Shown here piece by piece: positions 32,457 through 40,991 of a stretch of 42,203 nucleotides of DNA (the first letter of the stretch is position 1; every line of letters begins with the position of its first letter). The DNA is from an uncultured Eubacteriales bacterium (GTDB lineage: Bacteria; Bacillota; Clostridia; Peptostreptococcales; Anaerovoracaceae): NCBI GenBank assembly GCA_902795135.1, contig CADBJW010000015.1, positions 5,630 to 47,832 of the forward strand, given 5' to 3'. The notes under the pieces are model-generated. The model was not told where the DNA came from. It did not search any database and was given only the letters and a program-made list of their open reading frames with translations. The translations under genes were made by a program, and so were the position numbers.

Positions 32457-32886
32457 AGATCTCAAATCCTTCAGCTATTTCACTTGCGTCGATCAGTTCC
32501 CCGGTCTCTTCGTCCAGTTCACCATCCCAGTATTCCTTACTCCAGACTTCAATGTATTTATTGCTGCCTATGGTTACTAGTTCTTTCTGGATTCCTGCGT
32601 AATTCTTAAGTTCCTGAGGAATCGTCATTCTGCCTTGTTTGTCGATATCGCAATCAGCGGCCGAAGCGCTGAAATGTCGTTTGAATTTTCTCGTTTTAGG
32701 ATTGCTTCTCGGAAGTTTGTCCAGCTCATCCATAAACTTTTCCCACTCTTCCACCGGATAAATCGTAAGGCAATTGTCCAGCCCTTTCGCCAGGACGCAC
32801 TTGCCTCGTAGGGCATCTCTGAACTTGGCAGGGATAATCAATCTTGACTTACTGTCTATGGAATTGTTGTATTTCCCTACAAACAC
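32446..32886 (-). CDS. mraZ: Transcriptional regulator MraZ (GTG start)
   Basis: 146 residues. The start is GTG at 32884–32886, where GGAGGG lies seven bases upstream and the protein begins VFVGKYNNSIDSKSRLIIPA, the standard MraZ N-terminus; a longer upstream frame has no support. Two SpoVT/AbrB-like swapped-hairpin domains are seen: KYNNSIDSKSRLIIPAKFRD (first) and AADCDIDKQGRMTIPQELKN (second), each with the D-x-x-x-R motif. The protein forms a ring-shaped oligomer that binds repeated boxes at its own promoter and represses the dcw operon. Those boxes are visible just upstream at 32938–32982. Confidence 0.95.
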   Translation of the reverse strand: MFVGKYNNSIDSKSRLIIPAKFRDALRGKCVLAKGLDNCLTIYPVEEWEKFMDELDKLPRSNPKTRKFKRHFSASAADCDIDKQGRMTIPQELKNYAGIQKELVTIGSNKYIEVWSKEYWDGELDEETGELIDASEIAEGFEIYGF

Positions 32887-32937
32887 AGAGATACCCTCCA
32901 ATGTAGTTAAGTTAAGTGTGGTTTTGTGTGGTTTACT

Positions 32938-32982
32938 CCATTTTAGACCACTCAACACCCCTTGTCAACCACTTTACTCCAC
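32938..32982 (-). promoter_or_regulatory. dcw promoter with phased MraZ boxes
   Basis: On the minus strand TTGACA (32963–32968) and TAAAAT (32940–32945) are separated by exactly 17 bases. GTGG is present at 32979–32982, 32969–32972 and 32948–32951, with ATGG at 32938–32941 and GGGG near 32958–32961, giving one box about every 10 bp. MraZ is known to bind three or more short direct repeats with 10-bp periodicity, so these boxes overlapping the promoter point to autorepression. The leader to the GTG start is about 45 bases. Confidence 0.85.
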
Positions 32983-33082
32983 TGAACAGTCATTTCATGG
33001 GTATTTACAGCAAATTGGACTTTTTTTCGGGATTTTTTCGCATTATCAGGTGTTAATTTATTCCAAAAAGCCCCCGAAAGGC

Positions 33083-33111
33083 TTGATTTGGCCATTTTTA
33101 GAGTGTACTAT
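33083..33111 (+). promoter_or_regulatory. Promoter of the lipoprotein gene
   Basis: TTGATT (33083–33088) and TACTAT (33106–33111) are separated by 17 bases. Transcription would start near 33118, just before the AAGGAG ribosome site and the ATG at 33136. It is divergent from the dcw promoter, about 115 bp away. Confidence 0.7.
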
Positions 33112-33135
33112 TATGGTGAGTAAGGAGATGAAATA

Positions 33136-33639
33136 ATGAAGAAGAAGAAAATGCTCCTCTGGACCGTTGTATTTGTCTGCATGGCTTTTGCCTTTGCACT
33201 TTCCGGATGTTCGGACAGTGAAGATGAATATACGGACGATTCTGAGTTCACGCTGGAATACGTAGAAGGAGATTATGCGGAACAGCTCATGGCGGACGGC
33301 GCCAAAACCACATTGGGATCCGTAAAGATTTCTCAGGAAGAAACGGATCAGGGCATCCAGTATCATCTGAATATCGTAGGAAAGGAAATTGTTTTAAATT
33401 CGGATTATGAGGATGGGTATTATATCGCGGAGACCAACGCCATCGAAGAATGCGGGGTTGGTGGATTTGCCAAATTCGTTTATCTGGATAAAAATGGTGA
33501 GAAAATTGTAGGCGATGCCGCCGGCTTCATGGAGAATCACGCAGACGAACCGGACCAGCTCTATACGGTATATTGCATCAACGGCAATGCGGAGCTTTTG
33601 CTTCCGGTCGACCCTTCTGAGGTCAAAGTAAAGAATTGA
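33136..33639 (+). CDS. Small lipoprotein of unknown function
   Basis: 167 residues. A type II signal peptide is clear: MKKKKM, hydrophobic LLWTVVFVCMAFAFA, lipobox LSGC with lipidated Cys25. The mature part is acidic (SDSEDEYTDDSEFTLEYVEG) and probably a beta-rich globular domain (about 40–165) of no family I recognise. It would be anchored to the outer face of the membrane. Its own promoter and terminator bracket it. The next gene, lgt, encodes the enzyme that lipidates such proteins, but this adjacency is probably not specific. AAGGAG precedes the ATG by nine bases. Confidence 0.8.
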   Translation: MKKKKMLLWTVVFVCMAFAFALSGCSDSEDEYTDDSEFTLEYVEGDYAEQLMADGAKTTLGSVKISQEETDQGIQYHLNIVGKEIVLNSDYEDGYYIAETNAIEECGVGGFAKFVYLDKNGEKIVGDAAGFMENHADEPDQLYTVYCINGNAELLLPVDPSEVKVKN

Positions 33640-33664
33640 TCGATGCACCATTATGATGGGATTG

Positions 33665-33693
33665 AAAGATGTAGCAAAGCTGCATCTTTTTTT
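33665..33693 (+). terminator. Rho-independent terminator after the lipoprotein gene
   Basis: AAAGATGTAGC (33665–33675) pairs with GCTGCATCTTT (33679–33689) around a three-base loop, with one G·T, and runs into seven T residues. A TATAAT at 33695–33700 immediately follows and could serve lgt; its -35 (TAGCAA at 33672–33677, 17 bases away) is weak and lies in the stem. Confidence 0.85.
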
Positions 33694-33742
33694 GTATAAT
33701 ACTTCGGAGAGAAACCATCACCAGAAATGAGGAGAATGATTT

Positions 33743-34492
33743 ATGCCTGTACCTGAACCGGTTGCATTTTCAATATTTGGCCTTGATATCATGTGGTATG
33801 CAATATTGATCACATCGGGGATTATTATTGCAACTGCCATCAGCTGTTATCGCGCGCCTTCTCACGGACTTACCAGCGATCAGATCCTCAACTTCGTAGT
33901 GATCTGTATCCCTGCCGCAGTCATTGGTGCCCGGGCTTACTACGTTCTCTTTAACTGGGATATTTATGGGTCCAATGTGATTAAAATACTGAACATTCGT
34001 GAAGGCGGGCTTGCCGTCCATGGGGGACTGATTCTGGGATTCGCCGTCGCGGTACTACTCTGCCGGCTTTGGAAGATCCGGCCTTTGAACCTGATGGATC
34101 TCTGTGTCCCGACGATCGCTCTGGCCCAATCCATCGGCCGGTGGGGAAACTATTTCAATTCGGAAGCCCATGGCGGTCCTACAGATTTACCTTGGGCGGT
34201 GATGATCGATGGACAGGGGTATCATCCGACGTTTTTGTACGAATCGATCTGGTGCTTCCTGCTCTTTTTATTCCTGCTCTACATCGACAAACACCGCAAA
34301 TTCGAAGGTCAGGTTGTCCTCCTCTACGGAATGCTCTATTCCCTGGAACGGTTCTTTGTGGAAGCGCTGCGTACGGACAGTCTGATGATCGGTCCATTCA
34401 AACAAGCTCAGGTATTAAGCCTTTGCATCATACTCGTCTGTCTGATCCTTTATGTCTTTCTGTATCGAAAGGCGAAAAAAAGGACTGCTTAA
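33743..34492 (+). CDS. lgt: Prolipoprotein diacylglyceryl transferase
   Basis: The 249-residue membrane enzyme has about seven hydrophobic segments and transfers a diacylglyceryl group from phosphatidylglycerol to the lipobox cysteine of prelipoproteins. Family signatures: REGGLAVHGGLILGFAVAVL (the H-G-G region) and the Lgt signature SIGRWGNYFNSEAHGGPTDL, followed by YHPTFLYESIW and a C-terminal segment around LERFFVEALRTDSLMIGPFK with the conserved arginine and glutamate. AGGAG precedes the ATG. Its 3' end overlaps a terminator used by the opposing gene. Confidence 0.97.
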   Translation: MPVPEPVAFSIFGLDIMWYAILITSGIIIATAISCYRAPSHGLTSDQILNFVVICIPAAVIGARAYYVLFNWDIYGSNVIKILNIREGGLAVHGGLILGFAVAVLLCRLWKIRPLNLMDLCVPTIALAQSIGRWGNYFNSEAHGGPTDLPWAVMIDGQGYHPTFLYESIWCFLLFLFLLYIDKHRKFEGQVVLLYGMLYSLERFFVEALRTDSLMIGPFKQAQVLSLCIILVCLILYVFLYRKAKKRTA

Positions 34493-34500
34493 TGCAGTCC
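34474..34500 (-). terminator. Terminator of the galactoside operon, overlapping lgt
   Basis: GGACTGC (34482–34488) and GCAGTCC (34494–34500) form a 7-bp stem with a five-base loop. On the minus strand it is followed by TTTTTTT (34475–34481). It ends leftward transcription from the LarA-like gene and contains the lgt stop codon, so the two convergent transcripts overlap here. 34501–34576 holds no gene. Confidence 0.8.
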
Positions 34501-34576
34501 AGATTTCATGCAACCCAAATCTAATGCAGCCCCAAATTTGGTATGTAACAGTTGCATATCCTTCTCCCTTTCCGGT

Positions 34577-35758
34577 TTACAGCATGTTCTCTGAAACCTC
34601 TATTTCCGACAGATGAAGTGTGTCCTTGATTCGAACTATTTTCGGATTGTGGATATCCGTACCGTGACAGGTCTGCAGTGCGGCGCGGATGGCGTTTTCT
34701 TCCGTACCGACAACCACCGGAATCCGGATTCCTTCCGGATTTCCTGACGCGATCCCGTTGGTGTAGGTAGCGCTGAAATCGATTTTGTCCAAGGCGGCCT
34801 TCAGTATAAAATCGCCCATGCCAAGGCCAATGGCATTCCCATGGGACCCTTCCGAAAGATCTTTGATGATGATCCGTTTTACCATGGGCAAAGCCCCCGG
34901 GACGTGTCCGTAAGAGTCCCTTCCGGTAATGTTCGGATCCATCCCCGTTCCGCTGATATTTTTGCCGATCTGTTCAATGATCAATACGTCGATCTCATCG
35001 TACTGAATCCTCGGCATGAGGCTCTTGGCCAGCTCCAAAAGCGCCGGTTCCCGTGAAAGGATCCGGTTTCCCGGAACCGCTTCCACCGTATGGGTTTTTT
35101 CGTAAGCGTTTTCGATGATCGCCAGACCAAAGGGAACGTTCACCTTCTCCAGGATCACTTCTGCCGCTTCCGGAATAATATGACTCAAAGCCGCAAACCC
35201 CTCTCGATGCAGCCTGGAACAACCGTTGTGCTTTCCTCCGCCAATGGCCAGCATCTTGCAAAGGCCGCTCTCGATCCTGCCGCTGAAATCCGTGTGTGGT
35301 TTGACACGACCGACCGGAATCACGTAGTCCGCGGAAAGTGCCGCTTCCGAAAAATGCACTTCGATACCTCCCGGTGTTTTTCCCAACACGTCGGTCTGCA
35401 TGGATGCCTTTATGGAAACGCCCATGGTCGCTTCGGTGATTCCGTAGGATCCCAGCACCCCCGTCTGCCCTTCCGGCGTCCCTCCGCCGTGGCTTCCCAT
35501 AGCGGGGACGATAAATGGCTGAATGCCTGCTTCCACGAGTGTGTCGATCAAGGCTTTGACAATGCGGTCAATGTTGCTGATGCCGCGGCTTCCTACAAGG
35601 ATGGCTGCCGTCGAGCCACTTTCCATCTGCTCCGCGAACGGAACGGCTGTATTTCTTACTTCCCCAGGAATGTCTTCGATGTGGGAATCATCAAATCGCT
35701 GGGTAACGGGTACCATTTGTGGAAGTTTGATCTTTCTTACTTCTTCCGGCAGTATCAT
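34577..35758 (-). CDS. LarA-like (DUF2088) lactate racemase domain protein
   Basis: 393 residues. The N-terminal DUF2088/LarA domain is clear: VGSRGISNIDRIVKALIDTL, PAMGSHGGGTPEGQ and VGRVKPHTDFSGRIESGLCK; the C-terminal half (IQYDEIDVLIIEQIGKNISG) fits the second LarA lobe. LarA proteins are nickel-pincer-nucleotide enzymes that racemise or epimerise 2-hydroxy acids; this group has diverged (PAMGSHGG in place of the LarA GTGLHRP loop), so the substrate is unknown. The cofactor genes larB, larC and larE are not in the window. AAAGGAG precedes the ATG. It follows galT by about 100 bp and probably shares its transcript, which hints at a sugar-acid substrate. Confidence 0.85.
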   Translation of the reverse strand: MILPEEVRKIKLPQMVPVTQRFDDSHIEDIPGEVRNTAVPFAEQMESGSTAAILVGSRGISNIDRIVKALIDTLVEAGIQPFIVPAMGSHGGGTPEGQTGVLGSYGITEATMGVSIKASMQTDVLGKTPGGIEVHFSEAALSADYVIPVGRVKPHTDFSGRIESGLCKMLAIGGGKHNGCSRLHREGFAALSHIIPEAAEVILEKVNVPFGLAIIENAYEKTHTVEAVPGNRILSREPALLELAKSLMPRIQYDEIDVLIIEQIGKNISGTGMDPNITGRDSYGHVPGALPMVKRIIIKDLSEGSHGNAIGLGMGDFILKAALDKIDFSATYTNGIASGNPEGIRIPVVVGTEENAIRAALQTCHGTDIHNPKIVRIKDTLHLSEIEVSENML

Positions 35759-35862
35759 AAGCTCGCTCCTTTCTCATTCCCTGCCTTCAGGACGCCTTCC
35801 GTGAAACAGGCTTTTGCTTCAGTAAAAGGCCCCGGTTTATTCTTAGAGAAACCGACTTTCAA

Positions 35863-37398
35863 TCACATTCTATCTGCGCCAGCGGCCTCTAGAAATCTGA
35901 TAAACGCTTCGTGGCCTTCCTGGTTCCATTTGAACACGCCGGCATCTTCCAGCACCTTGACGAAGACCTTGCCGATTTCCTTCTGCAAAATCTCCCACAG
36001 GTTTTCCTCGTCGATTCTTTCATGGCTTCGCAAAACCTCCGCCGCCCAGTCCCCATGAAGGGCAAGGCTTTGGCTGCAGTTGATTTCTTCGATGATCGCT
36101 GCATCGCTTTTGCCATGTTGCCTGCCGGATACCATCCGGTCCCCCAGCTCCTGCATTTCTCTTTTCAGGCGCGCAGGGAGCACCGCAAGTCCCATCACTT
36201 CAATGAGACCGATGTTTTCCTTCTTGATATGGTGATATTCCGGTGCTGGATGAAAGACGCCAAGAGGCCTTTCCTCGGTCCGGATATTGTTTCTAAGCAC
36301 GAGATCCAGTTCGTACCTGTCGCCAGATCGTCTCCCAATGGGCGTTATGGTGTTGTGCGCTTCCCCGTCCGTTTCCGCATATACAAAAGCCTTTGCATCG
36401 GTATATCCCCGCCAGCATGTCAGTATCCGGTCCGCAAGCTCCACCAGTCGTTCTTGATTCCGGCCCCGCAGCCGGAACACGGAAAGTGGCCACTTTACAA
36501 TGCCCGATTCAATGTCTTCAAATCCGGGAATGGTGAAGGGAATTTCGATTTCTGCTTTTGCCATGGCAAAGTCGTAACACCCTCCCTGAAAGTGTTCGTG
36601 GGCGAGGATCGAACCGCCGACGATGGGAAGGTCTGCATTGGATCCCATGAAATAGTGTGGGTACTGGGTAACGAAATCCAGTAGTTTCGCAAAACATGCC
36701 CGGTCGATCTTCATGGGTATATGTTTGTTGTTAAATGCAATGCAATGTTCATTGTAGTATCCGTAAGGACTGTACTGCCAGCTCCAGGATTCCCCTAATA
36801 TGTCCAGGGAGATCACTCTGTGGTTCTGCCGCGCCGGATGTCCCGGGCGGCCGGCATACCCTTCGTTTTCCAGGCAGAGCTGGCATGCAGGGTATCCGGA
36901 GGACGCCTGTTTCCCTGCGGCGGCAATCGCTTTGGGGTCTTTTTCCGGTTTCGCCAAATTGATGGTGACATCGATCCTGCCATAAGGCGAATCCACCTTC
37001 CACCGCAAATCCTTCTTCGCCCGGTCACGGCGAATATAATTGGTGTCCTGACTGAATCGGTAGTACCAGTCTGTCGCGGCCTTTGGGCTCTCATCGTACA
37101 ATTTCCCAAAGGTGTCTGCAACCTGTGCCGGTCTCGGCGTAAGACAGTTCATCAGTCTCGTATCGAATCGGTCCCGTTCTTCTAACGTGTCCCCTATGAT
37201 TCCCCGGGTCACTGCAAGATCAAGCAGACCTTGGAGAATTTCTTCAAGAGGCATGTCTCCGCACTCCTCTTCCGGTTCTTCGTAGGAACTTTCATTCATC
37301 AGATCCAGCAAGAGATTTCGTGTGTAGATTTCCTCAGACCCATCTATGAGTCCCGTCCTGATTCCGTAGAGCACCAGCTCTTTGATCCATCTATACAT
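35863..37398 (-). CDS. galT: UDP-glucose–hexose-1-phosphate uridylyltransferase (Firmicutes type GalT)
   Basis: 511 residues, the long class II GalT found in Firmicutes, unlike the roughly 350-residue E. coli form. It exchanges UMP between UDP-glucose and galactose-1-phosphate (Leloir pathway, cytoplasm). Visible features: N-terminal MYRWIKELVLYGIRTGLIDG, the conserved CQLCLENEGYAGRPGHPARQ segment, YGYYNEHCIAFNNKHIPMKI, and GGSILAHEHFQGG (about residue 265), which carries the active-site histidines. The ATG overlaps the galK stop by eight bases, giving translational coupling. Epimerase galE is not in this window. Confidence 0.95.
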   Translation of the reverse strand: MYRWIKELVLYGIRTGLIDGSEEIYTRNLLLDLMNESSYEEPEEECGDMPLEEILQGLLDLAVTRGIIGDTLEERDRFDTRLMNCLTPRPAQVADTFGKLYDESPKAATDWYYRFSQDTNYIRRDRAKKDLRWKVDSPYGRIDVTINLAKPEKDPKAIAAAGKQASSGYPACQLCLENEGYAGRPGHPARQNHRVISLDILGESWSWQYSPYGYYNEHCIAFNNKHIPMKIDRACFAKLLDFVTQYPHYFMGSNADLPIVGGSILAHEHFQGGCYDFAMAKAEIEIPFTIPGFEDIESGIVKWPLSVFRLRGRNQERLVELADRILTCWRGYTDAKAFVYAETDGEAHNTITPIGRRSGDRYELDLVLRNNIRTEERPLGVFHPAPEYHHIKKENIGLIEVMGLAVLPARLKREMQELGDRMVSGRQHGKSDAAIIEEINCSQSLALHGDWAAEVLRSHERIDEENLWEILQKEIGKVFVKVLEDAGVFKWNQEGHEAFIRFLEAAGADRM

Positions 37399-38596
37399 CT
37401 AGTTTTTTCGCTCCTTCCCAAGGCCACGCCCGATAAAATTCCGGTCGGATATGAAACCGCTTTTCGTATTCGCCTCTGATACGTCCCATGAAGGCTTCCG
37501 CGCTTTCCGTTTCCACGATACTGATGGTGCAGCCGCCGAAGCCGCCTCCGGTGATTCTGCTTCCAAGGACGCCCGGAATCTGCCAGGCAAGCTCCGTCAG
37601 AAAATCGATTTCAGGGCATGACACCTGATACCGATCCCGCAGGGATATGTGGCTTTCGTTCATGAGTTTTCCGAAGGTTTCAATGTCGTTTTTTCGAAGA
37701 GCGCTGACCGCCTTTTCGGTGCGGGCCTCTTCCTTTACCACGTGTTCCGCACGCGCCCGGCAGACCGGATCCAGTATCTGCTCCTTGTACTGTTCAAAGG
37801 CTTCCTCATTTATACTGCAAAGGCTTTTGACCTCTGCAAAGGCGGGGATCTTTTGTATGTCTGCCAGCGCTGTCGCGCACTCCCTTCTTCGGTCGTTGTA
37901 TGCAGAAGAAACCAGAGAATGTTTCACCTTGCTGTTCGTTATGATCAGTTCCCGCTCTTTTAGATCTAGCGGCACGTACTCGTACTCCATGGTGTCCGTA
38001 TCCAGATAGATGGCATGCCCTTCCTTGCCCATGGCGGACGCAAACTGATCCATGATTCCGCACTGCATCCCGCAGTAGGTATTTTCACCCATCTGACCGA
38101 TGCGTGCGATCCGCTCCATGGTCAGATCTTCAAGGCTGTAGGTTTGCTGTATCATAAGGCCGGTCAGAACCTCGATGGAGGCGGAAGATGACAGACCGCT
38201 TCCCCCAGGCAGGTCCCCTGCAAACAGGATATCCGCCCCAAAGGGAATCGCAAAGCCTTCCTTTTGGGCAGCCCAGAAGACGCCCTCTGGATAGGCGGTC
38301 CATGCCTCCGTACGTCCCGGAGACAGGTCACCCAGCTCCACGGATACCACTCCCGATTCCGGCAGATTCAGGGAATAGAACCGAAGCTGCTGATCCCCTC
38401 TCGGCGCAATCATGCCGTAGGTTCCGGCAGGGAGTGCGCAAGGAAACACATGACCTCCATTGTAGTCCGTATGCTCCCCAATTAGATTCACTCTGCCAGG
38501 AGCAAAATACGCACCTTCATAGTGTCTGCCATAAACTTCTCTGAAATTGCGTTTTAAGTTGTCTATTATTTCGATATTCATATTGCTTTTCATCAT
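37391..38596 (-). CDS. galK: Galactokinase
   Basis: The 401-residue GHMP kinase phosphorylates alpha-D-galactose at C1. Signatures: GRVNLIGEHTDYNGGHVFPC (about 29–48, galactokinase signature), the ATP loop DLPGGSGLSSSASIEVL, and C-terminal RITGGGFGGCTISIV. The start is uncertain among ATG codons at 38596, 38593 and 38581; the first is used because a GGAAGA element precedes it, and it abuts the alpha-galactosidase stop. It is the second gene of the galactoside operon, between the glycosidase and galT. Confidence 0.96.
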   Translation of the reverse strand: MMKSNMNIEIIDNLKRNFREVYGRHYEGAYFAPGRVNLIGEHTDYNGGHVFPCALPAGTYGMIAPRGDQQLRFYSLNLPESGVVSVELGDLSPGRTEAWTAYPEGVFWAAQKEGFAIPFGADILFAGDLPGGSGLSSSASIEVLTGLMIQQTYSLEDLTMERIARIGQMGENTYCGMQCGIMDQFASAMGKEGHAIYLDTDTMEYEYVPLDLKERELIITNSKVKHSLVSSAYNDRRRECATALADIQKIPAFAEVKSLCSINEEAFEQYKEQILDPVCRARAEHVVKEEARTEKAVSALRKNDIETFGKLMNESHISLRDRYQVSCPEIDFLTELAWQIPGVLGSRITGGGFGGCTISIVETESAEAFMGRIRGEYEKRFHIRPEFYRAWPWEGAKKLDV

Positions 38597-40801
38597 TTAC
38601 TGCGCTTCTTCCATCACGAAATGGAATCGGTATGCCCGATACTCTCTATGCTCCAGTGGAAGGGGCAGCCCTGCTGACATCAACAGGTTTGCATCGTAAG
38701 TGATTCCTGTGTTTTCATCCGTGTAAAATGCGTCTTGTTTCAGGCCTTTTAGCTTCAAGTAGTTTACTGGTTCGTTCCCACGGATTTGTGTGATCACCAC
38801 GTGTACGAGGGCCTGTCTCTTGTCCTTTGATACGAAGCCCCAGCCACAGAAATTTTCCCGGTCCGGGTCATTCAGCCGGTAGTAATCGCCTTCCCGGATC
38901 AGCTGTTCGAACCGCTTGTAATCCATGACCTGTTTTCTTGCGGCTTCCTTTTCGTTCTCCGGCATCCGGGCAAGATCCAGTTCGAATCCAAATGCCCCGT
39001 ACATTGCCGTAATCCCTCGTGTTTCCACCGGTGTCCGTCTGCCCGTATGTTCGTTGGGTGATTTTGTCACGTGGGCTGCCATGGCTGCCGGCGGGTACCC
39101 AAAAGAGGTCCCGTACTGTATCCAGAGCCGGTCCATAGGATCCGTATTGTCGCTGGTCCATATCTGCGGCGTGTAGTAAAGCATTCCCAAATCGAATCTG
39201 CCTCCGCCGCCGCTGCATCCTTCGATCAAAAGCTTCGGATACTTGCTGCGAAGTTGCTCCAGAATCTCATACAGTCCCAACACATAATCGTGGAGCACGC
39301 TTCCCTGGTGATCTGCCCCGGCAGAATAAGCTTCGTAGATGCTCCGGTTAAAATCCCATTTGACAAATTCTATATTCCCTGCATCGAGAACACGGCATAT
39401 GCTCTCGAGGACATACTTCTTCACTTGATCGTTGGCAAGGTCCAGAACGAGCTGGTTCCGGCTTCTCACCGGCGATCTTCCCGGCAGCTTCAGGGCCCAG
39501 TCAGGGTGTGCCCTGTAAAGGTCGCTGTCTTCGCTCACCATTTCAGGCTCCAACCAAAGTCCGAACCGAAGCCCTTCGGCGTTCACATCCTCAATGAGCC
39601 TGCTCAGACTGCAGCTCAGTTTGCTTTCGTTTGCGACCCAGTCCCCTAAGGAAGAGTTGTCATCGTTTCGCTTGCCAAACCATCCGTCGTCCACGACCAA
39701 CATGTCAATGCCCAATTCTCTCCCAGCCTCTGCAAGCTGGAGGATATACTCCCGGTTGATATCCATGTAGGCGCCTTCCCAGCTGTTTACGACCACCGGC
39801 TTCGGTTGTCCTTTATAAGGATCTCGGATCATGTGATTGCGGATGAGATCATGCCATTTCACGGTCAGACCATCCGTTCCCTCTCCGCTATATGCCAGCA
39901 CGACTTCCGGCGTCGTAAAGGTCTCTCCCGGCGCCACCGGATAGTGGAACCCGGCCTCCTGAATTCCCATCTGCACGCGGGTGGTTCCGAACTGATCCTG
40001 TTCCGCTTCCGCTTGAAAACCTCCGCTATAAACAAGCCCCATGGCATAGCAGGATCCCGTGCTTTCGCCGGTGCCTTCCTCTGCCACGATCAAAAAAGGA
40101 TTGTACTGATGCGAAGATGCCCCTCTCCTGCTGCCTATCATCTGCCCGATCTTGTCGATGTGCGTGCGGTGCACATTTCGTTCCATCATGTGCCTGCCAT
40201 GAAAGGTGATCCAATCGTAATCTCCTGTTATGAAATCCAGGGACGCAGAAAGCGCTTTTTCAAGATAAACCTTGTGCTTCCCTGTATTCGTCAGAGTGAC
40301 GGCTCTTGTGATTACGTCAAGCTCCGGAAGGACGCCATAGAGCAGCCGCATTTCCAGACCCAGCACCGGATCGTTGAGAAGGATTTCCAGACTCTGAACG
40401 CCGCTTCCCTCTGCGTCATCGGTATATACCGCTGGAAGCCCGGCCAGGCGGTACTTTCCTTGCCGAATCTCATGAGACGCATACGCGAAAACCGCGCCTC
40501 GGGCCCCGTCTTCTGTCTCTACCACAAAGGCCGGGGAACGATAATCCCCGTTTCCCCATATGGATAGTTCCACCGGCAAAACATCCATGGAATAGGTTCG
40601 TTCATTGCCGGCACTGGATGGGTTCCCCGAAAATCCCCTGTCCCGATACTGGAGAAGGTATTCGGCACTGCCCTGTATGTTGCTGCCGTAGTACAAATGA
40701 AGAAGGTTTCCATATTCATCTACCAGGAACTGATAGGTCGAATGGTTCGTCTCGATTGTGAATATTTTTTTGTCTTCGTCAAAATAAATTCCCATATCCA
40801 T
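38597..40801 (-). CDS. Alpha-galactosidase, GH36 family
   Basis: The 734-residue intracellular enzyme (no signal peptide) releases galactose from raffinose, melibiose or similar alpha-galactosides. An N-terminal beta-sandwich (about 1–330) precedes the (beta/alpha)8 barrel. The catalytic nucleophile is the Asp in FVKWDFNRS (about 482) and the acid/base the first Asp of TSDNTDPMDRLWIQYG (about 550). The GH36 motif LLIEGCSGGGGRFD and VVNSWEGAYMDINREYI are typical. Length fits the AgaR/RafA group. GGAG lies five bases before the ATG. First gene of an operon with galK and galT, so it feeds galactose into the Leloir pathway; no transporter is seen in the window. Confidence 0.95.
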   Translation of the reverse strand: MDMGIYFDEDKKIFTIETNHSTYQFLVDEYGNLLHLYYGSNIQGSAEYLLQYRDRGFSGNPSSAGNERTYSMDVLPVELSIWGNGDYRSPAFVVETEDGARGAVFAYASHEIRQGKYRLAGLPAVYTDDAEGSGVQSLEILLNDPVLGLEMRLLYGVLPELDVITRAVTLTNTGKHKVYLEKALSASLDFITGDYDWITFHGRHMMERNVHRTHIDKIGQMIGSRRGASSHQYNPFLIVAEEGTGESTGSCYAMGLVYSGGFQAEAEQDQFGTTRVQMGIQEAGFHYPVAPGETFTTPEVVLAYSGEGTDGLTVKWHDLIRNHMIRDPYKGQPKPVVVNSWEGAYMDINREYILQLAEAGRELGIDMLVVDDGWFGKRNDDNSSLGDWVANESKLSCSLSRLIEDVNAEGLRFGLWLEPEMVSEDSDLYRAHPDWALKLPGRSPVRSRNQLVLDLANDQVKKYVLESICRVLDAGNIEFVKWDFNRSIYEAYSAGADHQGSVLHDYVLGLYEILEQLRSKYPKLLIEGCSGGGGRFDLGMLYYTPQIWTSDNTDPMDRLWIQYGTSFGYPPAAMAAHVTKSPNEHTGRRTPVETRGITAMYGAFGFELDLARMPENEKEAARKQVMDYKRFEQLIREGDYYRLNDPDRENFCGWGFVSKDKRQALVHVVITQIRGNEPVNYLKLKGLKQDAFYTDENTGITYDANLLMSAGLPLPLEHREYRAYRFHFVMEEAQ

Positions 40802-40860
40802 GTTACTCCATGCGTCTTTATTTTCACTCGTTCGCAGCCTCGCCGGCCGCCCTGCTATGA

Positions 40861-40905
40861 TTTACATATTTACGACATTATGCTACACTTATGAAAATAG
40901 AGCAA
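40861..40905. promoter_or_regulatory. Overlapping divergent promoters for ychF and the gal operon
   Basis: Rightward: TTTACA (40861–40866), 17 bases, TACACT (40884–40889), with an extended TG one base before the -10. Leftward: TTGCTC (40900–40905), 17 bases, CATAAT (40877–40882). The two overlap, so polymerases would compete. In the ychF leader, GAGCAA (40900–40905) and TTGCTC near 40922 can form a hairpin. No catabolite-repression box was recognised, and no regulator gene is adjacent. Confidence 0.55.
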
Positions 40906-40991
40906 GTGGCAAAATCCGCCGTTGCTCTTATCTTACCTTGAACAAGGGTGGCTTAACAAGGACTGAGACGTAAAAGGAGATGTGAACATAG

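Noticed and set aside
35759-35862. Terminator between galT and the LarA-like gene
   Set aside because: The only stem there is short and bulged without a proper U-run, so read-through into the LarA-like gene is more likely.
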